A stretch of 64,000 bases of DNA from Portibacter marinus. GTDB taxonomy: Bacteria > Bacteroidota > Bacteroidia > Chitinophagales > Saprospiraceae. Shown here in pieces: positions 15,301 through 21,745 of the stretch. The DNA is taken from assembly GCF_021533195.1 (NCBI RefSeq), contig NZ_JAJNKB010000007.1, positions 1-64,000 on the forward strand, written 5' to 3'. The notes beneath the pieces are model-generated. The model saw only the letters and a list, made by a program, of their open reading frames with translations, made no database searches and was not told the DNA's origin. A program made the translations under genes and the position numbers. Position 1 is the first letter of the stretch. Every line of letters starts with the position of its first letter.

Positions 15301-18300
15301 GCTGTGCTGGTCGTAACTGAGCCTGGAGTATATACAGTGACCGCCACGGATGAAAATGGCTGTACATTGGCCAGAACGAGAGTTGTTACTGAGGATAATT
15401 CTCTTAGTCCAACACTATTGGGAGATAATTTCTGTTCAGGTGATGAAGGAACATTAACCCTTCAAAATCCTTATGACAGTTACAATTGGTCCACTGGAGA
15501 GACCACGTCTGAAATCAATATTACAGAACCGGGTACTTATTCGGTTACAGTGACAGATGAAGGGGGTTGTGTTGGAGAAGATTCAATAATCATAGACACC
15601 TTCCCAATGCCATTCGTAGAAATTACAGGTCTGTTGACATTCTGTGATGGAGTTCCAACAGAATTAAGTGTAGGCAATTTCCCTGAATATCAATGGAATA
15701 CTGGAGCTACTACGCAGCGGATTACCGTAGACTCTGCGGGAGTTTACAGCATCACAGTTACTGATCAGAATGGATGTATGGCGGTTGATCAAGTCACTGT
15801 AACTGAAGAGCCGGAGTTGATGCCTCAGATTCTTGGAAATGATTTCTGTGAGGGCGAATCTTCTGAATTGTCGATCAATGAGAGTTTTGATTTTTATAAT
15901 TGGTCTTCTGGCGAAACGACTTCTACGATTTCAGTAGATATGCCAGGTACATATTCAGTTACTGTTTCAAACGCATTGGGTTGTATCGGAATTGATTCGA
16001 TCACCATTAACGAGATCATCATCGAACCATTTGAAATTTTGGGATCAGAATCCTATTGTATTGGATCGAGTACCGAATTGTCTATCGAAGACATTTATGC
16101 TTCGCAACTGTGGAGTACTGGAGAAACGACGACCACTATCACTGTGAACCAGCCTGGAACTTATTCGGTAACTGTAACGGATAATTTCGGTTGTATCGCA
16201 AGTGACGATATTGAAATTTCAGAGACCACTTCATTGAGTCCTGTTCTACAGGGTGAAGATTTTTGTGAAGGTGACGAAACCACTTTAAGTGTTCTGGGAA
16301 CTTATGCAAGCTATCTTTGGTCTGACATGTCCACTGGTTCGACGCTTAATGTTTCAGAACCAGGTGTATACGCTGTAACTGTTACAGATGGAGCGGGCTG
16401 TTCAGGAGATACGTCCATTGTAATCGATGTCCTTCCATTACCTGAACCGAGTGTTGATGATCAATTCATTTGCCCTGGTGATTTTGTGAATGTTGCCACC
16501 AACCAACCATACGAGGCTTATTTATGGAGTACGGGGGCTACTACAGAAAACATTGACATTAATATAACAGGAACCTACTTTGTGACGGTTACTGATGCCA
16601 ATGGTTGTACTGGTGTGACCAGTTTCGAAATAACACCTGAAATTGCTCCGGAAATCACCATCAGTGCCAAAGACTGTAGTCTGGATTTAGATACTTACTC
16701 TGTTGTATTTAGTACCGATGCCGATATCATCAATGTTAATAATGGATTAATGGTGGTAAACCAGGGTGGTGGGGTCTACATCATCAACGATATCGATACA
16801 TCATTGAATGTATCACTAAGCTTAGCTTTTAGTGCCACAGGTTGTGACACCACCATCAATATATTGGCACCTAATTGTAAATGTGACATTACTCCGCCAC
16901 CTGTTGCATCTGATGTCAGCTATTGTGTTGGTACGGCTGTTCCACCTCTTACTGCCACTGCTGAAGATGGTCTAACGATCAATTGGTATGGCAGCGAATT
17001 TGGAAATGATTTGTTACTTGAAAACAGCTCAGTATTTGATCCGGGTATGCAAGGCGTCTATTTTGTAGAGGCCTTTGACTCCATTCCTGATTGTGGTTCA
17101 GACCGAACTCGAGTGCAGATCACAGAGGTCGGAGGACCAGATGTCACTGCTGGACCAGATAAAGAATTGACCTGTATCGTATTAGAAGCCTTGCTGGAAT
17201 CCTCCATCGGAGGTACTTTCGAAAGCATTACCTACGAATGGAGTAAAGATGGTGTGATTATTTCTAACGATGCAGAAACCATAGTGACTGAGCCAGGCAC
17301 TTATGTCATTACAGCCATCAACGAAAACGGATGTTTAGACCAGGATTCATTGGTGGTGACATTGAATGATGACGCACCAATAGTAGCTATTTTAGCCAGA
17401 CCTGATAATATCCTGGATTGTGTGATCGATGTGGTCAATTTGTTTTACGAATCTCAGGAACATGTTATGTATACCTGGATTGTAGATAGTACCGAAAATA
17501 CAAATACCACAGTTCAGATTGATGAGTCAGGCTGGGTATTTCTACAAGCCATTGACACCATAACAGGATGTGAAGCCTCAATGTCTATCTTTATAGATGA
17601 TAATGTGGAATACCCGATTATAAATATCGATGATCCGGCTGCTTTAGATTGTGATGTGGAGTCCGTTATTATTGATGCCACGGGTTCACAGACTTCTGGC
17701 CAGATCATTTATCAATGGTCTAACGATAATGGTCCAATAGATGATGCAAATGGCGTCATGCTTACGGTAACCCAACCAGGAACTTACTATTTGAAAGGCA
17801 CCGACTTGAGCAATGGATGTGAAAACATCGACACTGTGGTTGTAGATGATTTAAGTGTATTCCCAATCGTGGATGCTGGACCGGAAATGATTCTTCCTTG
17901 TATCGAAGATGGAGTTTATCTGGATGCAACAGGTACTTCCGGGGAAGAATATGTTTTCAATTGGTACACTGTGTCAGGAAATATTGTCGGTGGCGAGGAT
18001 ACCAACGCTCCATTCGTAGACCAGCCAGGTTGGTACTATGCTGAATTGACCAATATGAACAATACGTGTTCTTCGATGGACTCGGTCTATGTCAGAGCAC
18101 TGGATATGCCTTATCTGGCTGAAATCTCAAGCAATAGTGTGACCTGTTTCGGTGATACAGATGGCAGCATCGATGTTCAGACTACTTTTGGAGGTTTTGG
18201 ACCATATGAATACGCACTTAGTGGCGTTGGTACCAATAATACTGGTCAATTCTTCGATCTGGCACCAGGCGACTATGAACTGACCATCATCGATGCCAAC

Positions 18301-18888
18301 GGCTGTACTTATGACACTTTATTAGCAGTGGATCAACCTCGGGAGATTGAAGCTGAATTCGATCCTGGATATGCGCTGTATGAGTGTGGTGAGGGTATTC
18401 AGACCAATATCTTATTGAATTTTGACCCATCAAGGGTTGCAGACATTATTTGGAGTAATGAAGATGGAGTATCATGTACCAATTGTCTGGATCCATTTAT
18501 TAACATTACAGAAGCTGAAACATTTGAAGTCACCATTGTAGATGTGGATGGTTGTTCAACCTCAGCATTTATTGGGGTTTCTGTCAGCAATCTTGCGACC
18601 ATTTATGCACCGAATATCATTGCACCTAAATCTGGTGCGGAAGATAATGAAGTGTTCTTCCTTCAATCTAAAGAACCTGTTTTGGTGGAGACGCTGGAAA
18701 TCTTTGATCGTTGGGGTAATAAAATGTTTGAAGATCATGACTTTATGACCAATGATAAGAACCACTCCTGGGATGGAAGACACAAAGATGAGTATGTCAG
18801 AGCCGGAGTATTTGTTTATTATTACAGATATATTAGTTGTACAGGCGTGCCGAAGCTGGAAAAGGGCGACGTCACGGTAATTTATTAA
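1..18888 (+). CDS. Giant multidomain surface/secreted repeat protein with T9SS type B C-terminal domain (5' end outside window)
   Basis: The reading frame is open from the first base to the TAA at 18886-18888, so about 6,295 residues are visible and the true start lies upstream. Domain order by nucleotide: cysteine-containing 82-96-residue modules with a DAC motif (1-2560); one HYR-like domain (about 2570-2790); three blocks of seven HYR-like domains (2797-7941) with DNCG, CGG and W(T/S)YTDxCG motifs; three more HYR-like domains to about 8640; modules with an N-W-L-D-x-x-G-G motif (about 8640-10180); further HYR-like domains (to about 10880); about 26 Ig/PKD-like modules with YxWSTGE and GTYSVTVTD motifs (11240-16640); four PKD-like domains (17146-18110); an SprB-type repeat (18112-18345); and a gliding-motility-associated C-terminal domain (18604-18885). 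HYR and Ig-like arrays with such a tail are known from surface adhesins exported by T9SS. A role in adhesion is inferred; no enzymatic domain was seen. Low-level repeat identity makes assembly collapse possible. Confidence 0.93.
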   Translation, partial: TLSGATIPDLCGGTATVTMTVQDTCETIDVSATFTVQPPDPLTATPAANVTFDACDDTQSLEDAFQAFLDDFSFGGGCAPDSTLSGATIPDLCGGTATVTMTVQDTCETIDVSATFTVQPPDPLTLQPPTDLIIDACDYEGININAAQNNIDRALMDWINDNEDNLNIQGGCNASFTSNYNGETIEFCPGGSIEVTWTIIHICDTLVVSATFEVVPTIPTTTNQPTNLTIEACDFSLQSEIDTIFNRWLRDLTENSISGGGCNAVVNDNFDGNIPEICDGGQVIIEYTVSDLCDTIPLQATFTLNPPTDITLTDPMDLILDACTITDQTDLENQFNNWYNDIVNGFDQTQGCNVTFTDDYDGTLPELCMDNDLTINFTVEDLCDTITFDAVFSITAPADLTFTQPTDLIVDACTVTDQADLENQFNTWYDDITASFNQTQGCNVTFTDDYDGTLPEICMDSDLTINFTVEDLCDTITFDAVFSITAPADLTFTQPTDLILDACTLTGQADLENQFNTWYDDITASFNQTQGCNVIFTDDFDGTLPELCMDSDLTINFAAEDLCDTITFDAVFSITTPADITFNEPQDLTIDACDFSDSDLTIAQSNIDQQLSDWIANNESNFNIGNDCNAILSSDYIGETIDFCSGGSIEIFWTITDLCDTILVNATFEVLPIETVSAQQPTNLTVDACSLSEQAELDAIFNQWLIDNVNELNVQGGCNTQIDNNFDGTIPQLCDGGSVSIEYYIQDFCSSDTFNTTFTINSPIPFSYVIPDDLTIRSCDYASQEDIDNEFSIWFANLENEINIEEGCNPQSTNDFDGTISTFCIGGELIINYQITDLCDTVDFSISFTVEPSGSLIPPVPTDTVVQCYNDIILPSPPQILDDCGNEIVPSGPIESDVPECSGEITYTWTYLDCQGNEVYYIHTVTLDDTTPPTASNLPDVTVACEDGLPAPDTTLITDAQDNCGIASIRRVAEFESGDLCDSTVLRVYEITDFCGNFIQVTQNFMITPPDQPEFDQPIDITITCEEAVNLTASNLSFSNNAQSSNCLIQGQVLGVITGTISECGDTLTQTWTFTDPCGRMIETSQLIVVEPADNPAFTDLPADITLSCEEAYDYTASTLDYTNSASSICLIEGTVFPIFINDFDECGGSLEVIWEAPLPCGDTLRHTQTVTVDSMPLPFFVDPPQSESVSCGSFNPGDIPDVMVSNGLTGNCSILDVADKSQSGSSNACGGLIVRTWTYIDVCGRMISYNQTIQVDGSTPPTFINTPSDTIITCAEAEAFDVIDLQYTNNEKGDCEISGTVSPTIKSNYDECGGTIEANWTYTDSCGNPITFDQTITVLPAPIPDFIDAPNDLSITCNEAQSFTPTDLQYSNGESGVCEISGTVSGTLNGSLETCGDIATIVWTLNTACGDTSIMINVEVIDDEDPILEIPPADTTVQCFGDVPAMISLSWSDNCDGSGVVNGTETETTDICGGSIIRKWKYVDICGNADSVMQVITINDTEQPIVAGIPDITVSCDDGVPLPDSSQIIASDNCGIADINFISETINGDVCNQTIQHVYEVIDACGNTVQITQNIIILPPEPPTFEDPEDLIITCAEAEAFTESNLSYSNNGSNTECLISGEVLGTLIKSFDECGGTITQNWTYTDDCGRTIDTFQTITVISATTPDFIDIPSDLTLTCEEADIFVSEDLAFSNNETGTCEISGLISPVIDRDYTVCGGEITVTWNASVSCDTIITAIQRITVDSLPLPAFTDAPEDITISCEDFDSNNIPDLSVTNGLTGVCAINETVVGIQTGDLDVCGGSIQRTWTYTDPCGRTIDHTQEISIEPADPPVLLEMPEDMTITCFEAVLFFPSSIDYSNNSAGTCLIEGSIDPLVNFNYDECGGIITITWSRTDSCNFDLTYTQNIEVTPAPYPTFSDVPEDITLTCAEAASYSPGQITYSNGFNGTCGISGLLDPVISNPVSDCGDNSIITWTYDDPCGNDTTFMIQVTVDDDEPPVIDQAPEDITVVCIDDVPEMISLSWTDNCDTGGMETGFDTEIVDVCGGQVIRKWIATDFCGNQDSVIQIITVNDDVPPTVDPIPDTTIDCDMGIPQPDSTIVSASDNCGEVYVSFVSESIQGDICSRIIEHVYEVTDICGNAELVSHIIFVSPPDQPEFEIPQNITISCEEADTLTPSFLSYSNASSEPACLIEGQVPGNIEAAWDICGGAMVQSWTFTDPCGNTISAEQIITVERASSPVFTDIPADVTLSCEDAESFTAIDLQYTNDETGTCEIAGVVTPVVDRNYDACGGSIVVTWEQTVDCDYSIIAVQNISVDSLPPASFVNPPDDITVSCEEFDMTIPQLSISNGLLGLCEITDLVDGIEVGNESACGSTVLRRWSYIDLCGREINHEQEIVITPASIPTIVDAPENITISCIEAESFSASALQYSNNEAGFCLIDGQLEPTITRDLDVCGGTIEVLWTDTDSCGQPLTYMQLIEVLPAASPEFIDLPQDTMITCQQISSYEPPTLVYTNNSTGSCEISGTVEPTINGSLATCGDEAIITWTYEYECGEDLSYEITVTVIDEENPVLTPAPNDTIIACIEELPDPSTVSWTDNCDMMGIADLTVIDNTDQCGGEIIRIWSYTDACGNADSVAQVIIIIDDISPVFEEGPLDLTVSCAEDIPLPVNVNVEDNCLGIQSITPRDSTDSATCPEIITRIWEFEDDCGNQARIIQLITVLDTTPPIIEPAPADLTVSCYAELPDEVLLGWTDNCSAGGLISPEQRTNFSVCPEIITRTWTVMDECGNPATVEQVITIEDTIPPVILDPPADLTIACIEDLDPAAVLDWTDNCDGPNTVTAVESGSLITCNDQLTRTWLVEDLCGNTTEATQVITLQNTVRPILTCPMNLVLECGDPNNDNLIQDWLASVTATDFCGTQLDVVFELGPISEGCGETYSRPVTFMVEDDCGLMGTCTASIFVQDNTPPDITIDASDVTVECDGNGNITDLNNWLDANGGADASEACGNVTWTHNFNGSLDECEESVLVVFTVTDECGLTNTTSAIFTIEDTEAPLITSDATNLEVTCDGSGNLDDFNNWLANNGLAVANDICSENLTWSNNFVDLTNNCDEPNLITFYVEDECGNIDSTQGSFIVVDMDGPIFTTEAQDITVDCDGAGNLVDLQNWLDSHGGAVATDDCNTFTWNDLDAVLTGDCEQSVTVDFIVTDACGSSNTTTATFTVVDTEDPRVTTPAMDETVECNPATNEQALQDWLDSHGGAVVDDNCSDVNWSNDFFDVIDECSESFEVTFTAEDACGLTVSTTATFTITDVTRPEITQSAMDTTIICSDDNNTIYQDWLNSNAFADATDICSDVTWSNNAPGLSGDCAETINVIFTVTDLCGNFSTTQANFRIIDDQDPMLSVPSDLTVDCNAIPAEDPGAASASDNCGVPIVEYLGQSSTPQNMCPYILTRTWRATDDCGNIITRSQRITVVDDEEPTLMVPANITVDCDNIPPADSGAASGSDNCSMVTISYLGQSSNGAGPCGYQIIRTWSARDVCGNNTTEEQIITVLPAPGPDFVNPPADASYTCNDLPPLMNLEVSNGLTGNCRISGTATGIELIDEACNGTIQRVWTYTDACGVTISFTQNISIPNRLVSCNDDDPCTINDMQEEDCFGNICIPCSGTPEITDPPVSTNSPTICVGERAILTAGNCDGQLEWYNDALGNNLVHTGNNFTTPVLNSSRTFYVACNDNGCLSSLVAVNVNVEPLPQPDITGPTELCQGDNISIGLDQFYSDMDWSTGGSGQFISVTTAGTYFATVTDNNGCTAIASHTVTVNPNPDIRIGGVLTFCPLGSTNISAPSGFTSYVWNTGETTRIITVNTAGTYSVTVTDANGCQGSSSAPVIEDADLDVSILGEEEVCDGERVTLSVPGTYTSILWSTNATTNDINVPAGTYSVTVTNDGCTGTDQITVDQLPDVSVNIIGDNLVCPGETTVIMTSTSGYATYAWSNGQGNQSTEVGAGTYTVTVTDANGCSATDNFVINERTPPNVNINGNDICPGESTTLIATSNNNWTYAWSNGASSSNSTTISSAGEYSVTVTDANGCTDVASITVRLNPVPEPRILGARPLCPGASTILNGENWSSYLWSNGVTSQFNTVSTPGTYSLTVTNAQGCEGVTSVEVLAKSGLNPVLNAQDFCEGETSTISTTLVYDNYEWQDGSTNPTFIASNSGTYSVTVSNADGCTGTVSVNVTENPLPNVDISGPSTVCENSSYTLIATPGFNTYIWSNGANSQVLNLNSPGTFGVTVTDENGCTDTESFTVDVEDVFTVILDVEDICEGESTTLNAGVFDSYSWSTGESTQSIEVTEAGIYSVTVADEMGCVGIGSGEVDFYPEVDPDITGPGTICDGTQGILEVGVYDEYLWSDGSTQATLSVSSAGTYSVTVTDFTGCTGEDIFTLNVVNPPTPIIRGIEFCEGNSTTLSLAGSYANVSWSTGEIGPTTQISNAGTYAVTVTDINGCTGTDEITITTKPVPSPIILGPEAICNGSNASLSLTEVYDAYNWSNGSSAASININMAGTYAVTVTLNGCQASTDIIIDQAPGLDIDIAGSDFCPGESSVLEATPGFNDYLWSNGQMTQTITVSQAGTYAVTVSDLSGCSGTVTIEIDNLPVPDPQISGNSTYCTGSFTTLTASSGFNAYEWSTGEIGPSIDVSTVGTYTVTVTNAQGCEGIESITITESTPPSPEIIGLDFCEGTERELTLNGTYAIVEWSTGASTSAITIATSGTYSVTVTDNNGCTGTSSKLISSFPSPDFDITGSTSFCVGSGTTLNGPPDMSSYIWSNGESIRSVFVTNPGTYSLTVTDANGCTASNDVIVTLEQSLMPVIIGDDFCRGDQTTLSAGEGYDSYSWSTGETTSTITVDQPGTYTVEVSLDDCTGVGSKEVNYLPEPRPFINADTEVCEGSSEGLLAQGGNFDSYKWSTGATTPGISVTQAGTYTVTVTMNGCVATTNHTITIVPITDPNLRADVLCVDESARVWVSNNFAKYEWSTGESTKEIEVSEAGTYLVTVTDGRGCESEGSIFVPSLNKPNFNVFGSDEFCVGSSTTLSATGNYPSYEWNTGAVGAVLVVTEPGVYTVTATDENGCTLARTRVVTEDNSLSPTLLGDNFCSGDEGTLTLQNPYDSYNWSTGETTSEINITEPGTYSVTVTDEGGCVGEDSIIIDTFPMPFVEITGLLTFCDGVPTELSVGNFPEYQWNTGATTQRITVDSAGVYSITVTDQNGCMAVDQVTVTEEPELMPQILGNDFCEGESSELSINESFDFYNWSSGETTSTISVDMPGTYSVTVSNALGCIGIDSITINEIIIEPFEILGSESYCIGSSTELSIEDIYASQLWSTGETTTTITVNQPGTYSVTVTDNFGCIASDDIEISETTSLSPVLQGEDFCEGDETTLSVLGTYASYLWSDMSTGSTLNVSEPGVYAVTVTDGAGCSGDTSIVIDVLPLPEPSVDDQFICPGDFVNVATNQPYEAYLWSTGATTENIDINITGTYFVTVTDANGCTGVTSFEITPEIAPEITISAKDCSLDLDTYSVVFSTDADIINVNNGLMVVNQGGGVYIINDIDTSLNVSLSLAFSATGCDTTINILAPNCKCDITPPPVASDVSYCVGTAVPPLTATAEDGLTINWYGSEFGNDLLLENSSVFDPGMQGVYFVEAFDSIPDCGSDRTRVQITEVGGPDVTAGPDKELTCIVLEALLESSIGGTFESITYEWSKDGVIISNDAETIVTEPGTYVITAINENGCLDQDSLVVTLNDDAPIVAILARPDNILDCVIDVVNLFYESQEHVMYTWIVDSTENTNTTVQIDESGWVFLQAIDTITGCEASMSIFIDDNVEYPIINIDDPAALDCDVESVIIDATGSQTSGQIIYQWSNDNGPIDDANGVMLTVTQPGTYYLKGTDLSNGCENIDTVVVDDLSVFPIVDAGPEMILPCIEDGVYLDATGTSGEEYVFNWYTVSGNIVGGEDTNAPFVDQPGWYYAELTNMNNTCSSMDSVYVRALDMPYLAEISSNSVTCFGDTDGSIDVQTTFGGFGPYEYALSGVGTNNTGQFFDLAPGDYELTIIDANGCTYDTLLAVDQPREIEAEFDPGYALYECGEGIQTNILLNFDPSRVADIIWSNEDGVSCTNCLDPFINITEAETFEVTIVDVDGCSTSAFIGVSVSNLATIYAPNIIAPKSGAEDNEVFFLQSKEPVLVETLEIFDRWGNKMFEDHDFMTNDKNHSWDGRHKDEYVRAGVFVYYYRYISCTGVPKLEKGDVTVIY
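961..1740 (+). repeat. Three 270-bp near-identical tandem modules in the giant gene
   Basis: Modules with a 270-bp (90-codon) period follow each other here. Bases 1132-1217 and 1402-1487 are identical over 86 bp. The string beginning at 1051 recurs at 1321 and, with changes, at 1591. The encoded modules carry the DACT(I/V/L)T motif, a QTQGCNV motif and EDLCDTITFDAVFSIT. This is a second, slightly older patch of tandem duplication than the one at 1-374. Confidence 0.9.
2797..7941 (+). repeat. Higher-order repeat: three blocks of seven HYR-like domains (572, 572 and 571 codons)
   Basis: The proline opening the domain with the (D/P)-(I/V/T)-T-(V/I)-x-C motif falls at 2797, 4513, 6229 and, for the following domain, 7942. 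Spacings are 1716, 1716 and 1713 bp. A second landmark, the proline after the acidic linker of the last domain in each block, falls at 4279, 5995 and 7708, giving the same spacings of 1716 and 1713 bp. Each block holds seven domains of about 80 residues whose types recur in the same order. Blocks differ throughout at DNA level, so whole-block duplication is old while length has stayed almost invariant. Confidence 0.88.
11240..16640 (+). repeat. Array of about 26 Ig/PKD-like modules, roughly 200-210 bp each
   Basis: By counting the central W(S/N)(T/S/N)G-type motif I find 26 modules, from one at about 11323 to one at about 16525. Each has a CxGxxxxL or FCEGxxxxL opening, a YxWS core and a PGTYxVTVTDxxGC closing strand. 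Modules are diverged at DNA level. Length is close to constant, consistent with a beads-on-a-string stalk. Confidence 0.85.
18604..18885 (+). other. T9SS type B sorting domain (gliding-motility-associated C-terminal domain) of the giant protein
   Basis: The last 94 residues run from an I-Y-A-P-N-I-I motif through EIFDRWGNKMFE and SWDGRHKDEYVRAGVFVYYYRY to the terminal DVTVIY. The order FxIFDRWGxxxF, then WDG, then GxYxYxxxY is the signature of the CHU_C/type B domain used by T9SS in Bacteroidota. It marks the protein for export across the outer membrane. Confidence 0.93.
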
Positions 18889-20382
18889 ATGATGTCAAGA
18901 ATTCCATTGCTGTTCTTCTGCTTGTGGGTTGTAGGTCAATGTTGCAGTTGTAGTCAGGTCGATCAGACTGAAATTAAGAAGAAGCGACCAAATATTTTAT
19001 TCTTAAGTATTGATGATTTAAGACCCGATTTAGGGTGTTATGGCAAAGATTACATTCACTCTCCTCACATCGATCGACTGGCCGAAGAAAGTACCATTTT
19101 TACCAGACATTATGTTCAAGTGGCTACTTGTGGTGCCTCGCGTTATGCGATGTTGACCGGTATGCTTCCTGTTTCTCAAGATCATGTGAATAATCAGGCC
19201 ATTGTGAAATACATCAGTAGTCAATCGGATTCTCTAAAAGGTCCGGAGTCCTTCATTCACCACTTGAAGGACAATGGTTATCATACAGTGGGCATTGGAA
19301 AAATTAGTCATTCAGCGGATGGTTATGTTTATGGGTACAGGGAACCTCAAAGCAATCAGAGAGAATTACCCCAGAGTTGGAGTGAATTAGAGTTCAATGC
19401 AGGTCAATGGGGAAATGGGTGGAATGCATTTTTTGCTTACGCCAATGGTGTGAGTAGGGAACCCATGGACAAACAGGTCAAACCTTATGAAAGTGCGCAG
19501 GTAGAGGATGACGGTTATCCTGATGGTTTGACCGCAGAGCTGGCAGTCTCCAAATTGAAGGAATTGGCTGATCGCGAGGATCCTTTCTTTCTGGGCGTGG
19601 GCTTCTTCAAGCCACACCTACCTTTCACAGCACCACAAAAATATTGGGACTTATATGACCGGGAAGAGATAGAACTGGCACCTTATGATAGTATTCCCGT
19701 AAATTCTGCGCCGTCAAGTTTGCAGAATATGGGTGAATTCAACGGCTATAAGAAGGGTGAAGAGAGAGCCAGTCTGGAAAAGAAATTAAGCGATGATTAT
19801 GCTCAATTACTCAGGCATGGTTACTACGCAAGCATTAGTTATACAGACGCTCAGGTGGGAAAGGTACTGGATGCCCTGGATGAATTGGGATTAAGTGAAA
19901 ATACCATCATTGTACTTTGGGGTGATCATGGCTATAATCTTGGTGACTACAGGGTTTGGGGGAAACATACCATGTTTGATAGATCATTGAACAGTGCTTT
20001 CATCATGAAAGTGCCAGGAATAAGCCAGGCCAGAACCACTGATAGAATTGTAAGTACGGTAGATCTTTACCCAACATTAATGGATCTTTGTGAGGTACCC
20101 ATGCCTCATGATACAGATGGTAGAAGTTTTAAGAAGATCCTGGAAGGAGAAGAAAAGGACTGGAAGGATGTTTCTTATGGATACTGGAGGAATGGCATGA
20201 CAGTGCGCAATGATAGATATAGATTGATGCGTTTCAACAGGGAAGATGGTCCGCAATTCGAATTGTATGATCACGAAACTGATCCATTGGAAACCATTAA
20301 TGTTGCACAGCTGTATCCGGATAAAGTAGAAGAATTACAAGAGCTTCTAAACGCAGGGGATACGGGCTTGCATGACGAATGA
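18889..20382 (+). CDS. Secreted sulfatase, iduronate-2-sulfatase-like
   Basis: 497 residues, a usual size for S1-family sulfatases. Residues 5-20 are a hydrophobic signal, and a Cys-rich stretch (C18, C19, C21) could be a poor lipobox, so secretion is clear but lipidation is not. D42 and D43 are the metal ligands in the NILFLSIDDLRPD motif. C81-G-A-S-R85 is the cysteine-type sulfatase signature whose Cys is converted to formylglycine by a maturase not seen here. A KPHLPF motif and a WGDHGYNLGD motif complete the active site. The ATG lies directly after the stop of the giant gene, with a second ATG three bases on, so translational coupling is possible. It probably removes sulfate esters from extracellular polysaccharide; the substrate cannot be read from sequence. 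Confidence 0.92.
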   Translation: MMSRIPLLFFCLWVVGQCCSCSQVDQTEIKKKRPNILFLSIDDLRPDLGCYGKDYIHSPHIDRLAEESTIFTRHYVQVATCGASRYAMLTGMLPVSQDHVNNQAIVKYISSQSDSLKGPESFIHHLKDNGYHTVGIGKISHSADGYVYGYREPQSNQRELPQSWSELEFNAGQWGNGWNAFFAYANGVSREPMDKQVKPYESAQVEDDGYPDGLTAELAVSKLKELADREDPFFLGVGFFKPHLPFTAPQKYWDLYDREEIELAPYDSIPVNSAPSSLQNMGEFNGYKKGEERASLEKKLSDDYAQLLRHGYYASISYTDAQVGKVLDALDELGLSENTIIVLWGDHGYNLGDYRVWGKHTMFDRSLNSAFIMKVPGISQARTTDRIVSTVDLYPTLMDLCEVPMPHDTDGRSFKKILEGEEKDWKDVSYGYWRNGMTVRNDRYRLMRFNREDGPQFELYDHETDPLETINVAQLYPDKVEELQELLNAGDTGLHDE

Positions 20383-20438
20383 CAATGCTACAACTAATGA
20401 CATGAATTTGTCGTTTTAGTTATACAAACTAATTCTAC

Positions 20439-21656
20439 ATGGGTAAAACCGGACATGCAGATCTTCCTCTCCATTATGGTCGCGTTCCTCAATGGCTGGC
20501 GGATCGGATGCAAGCACTTGGTGGTGCCATCACAGAGAGTATCTTAATAGAATATGGGAGGACAGAATTTTTAAAGAGAATCAGTGATCCTTTTTGGTTT
20601 CAATCTTTTGGTGCCGTATTGGGGATGGATTGGCACTCATCTGGGATAACTACGTCTGTGATGGGAGCATTAAAAAGGGCAGTCACGCCCAGGTCAAGGG
20701 AATGGGGACTATTCGTGTGTGGAGGAAGAGGAAGGCATTCCAGAAAAACACCTACGGAGTTATTAGCCGTGGGAGAGCGCACCGGACTTGATGGACAATT
20801 GTTGGGCCGTCACAGTCGATTAACGGCCAAGGTAGATAGTACGGCAGTTCAGGATGGATTCAATATTTACTTACATAATTTCATAGTGAGTGCGGATGGT
20901 GACTGGGCAGTCGTGCAACAAGGCATGAATGATGATAGCGGAATGGCCAGAAGATACCATTGGAACTCAATGGCATTGCAGTCTTTCATCAATGATCCAC
21001 ACGCTGAGGTGATGGGAGATCACCAGGGACTTATTCTGAACATGGTACACCACGATGCACAACCTACACAGACAGGTTTACTGGAAATAGCTGCAGAGCA
21101 TCCGGAACGAATGATGAAAGAAATTCGTAAGGTATTACTCCCTATGCACCACGAAGTCAGAGCCAAAGATGTTAATCTTAAAAGATTAGGCGCAACCATT
21201 GCACTTGCCCATGAATCTGACATTAAAGATTTCGAATCATTGTTATTGACCAAAGGCCTGGGTCCCAGAACCCTACAATCCATGGTCTTGGTTAGTGAAG
21301 TGATTCATGGTACACCATCGAGATTTGAGGATCCAGCCAGATTTTCATTTGCTCACGAAGGGAAGGATGGACACCCCTTTCCAGTGCCACTTAAAGTGTA
21401 TGATGAAACCATTGACTTTCTTAATAAAAGTGTGGATAAAGCCAAAATCGGATTGACGGATAAACAAAAAGCGTTTAAAAAATTGCACGCTATGTCGAAG
21501 GCACTGGAAGAAATCATCGTACCTGATCCCAGCAAATTTGAACAATGGATAGAAAAAGAAAGAAAAGAATCTCACTTGTATGGTGGGAGAACGGTTTTTG
21601 ATGACAAAAAAATTCGCAAATCAAAAGACGATCCCAATCAGCTGGAGCTTTTTTAG
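20439..21656 (+). CDS. DUF763 domain-containing protein
   Basis: 405 residues with no signal peptide or membrane segment, so cytoplasmic. The N-terminus (GHADLPLHYGRVPQWL, residues 5-20), the ITTSVMGALKRA region near 70-81 and GRGRHSRKTP near residue 100 match the DUF763 family as I know it. The family is found in bacteria and archaea and has no established function. The middle part is rich in His and Arg with an HxD-type HHDAQPTQ stretch near residue 205. It follows the sulfatase by 56 bp and converges with the cryptochrome gene, 89 bp apart. No function is proposed. Confidence 0.85.
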   Translation: MGKTGHADLPLHYGRVPQWLADRMQALGGAITESILIEYGRTEFLKRISDPFWFQSFGAVLGMDWHSSGITTSVMGALKRAVTPRSREWGLFVCGGRGRHSRKTPTELLAVGERTGLDGQLLGRHSRLTAKVDSTAVQDGFNIYLHNFIVSADGDWAVVQQGMNDDSGMARRYHWNSMALQSFINDPHAEVMGDHQGLILNMVHHDAQPTQTGLLEIAAEHPERMMKEIRKVLLPMHHEVRAKDVNLKRLGATIALAHESDIKDFESLLLTKGLGPRTLQSMVLVSEVIHGTPSRFEDPARFSFAHEGKDGHPFPVPLKVYDETIDFLNKSVDKAKIGLTDKQKAFKKLHAMSKALEEIIVPDPSKFEQWIEKERKESHLYGGRTVFDDKKIRKSKDDPNQLELF

Positions 21657-21745
21657 TACAACCTCCTCTATATAAGATTAGTAGAAATGCTAAATGCCTT
21701 AAAAGATTATTTCGACGTTACAAAATCGGAGATTTAGGATTTTAG

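Noticed and set aside
4-18888. TTG at base 4 as the real start of the giant gene
   Set aside because: The frame is open to base 1 and the first residues lie in the middle of a repeat module that recurs intact at 247, so the gene is cut by the window edge.
1-18888. RTX or cadherin-type calcium-binding adhesin
   Set aside because: No GGxGxD nonapeptides or cadherin LDRE/DxD linkers; the modules are HYR- and PKD/Ig-like and the tail is T9SS type B.
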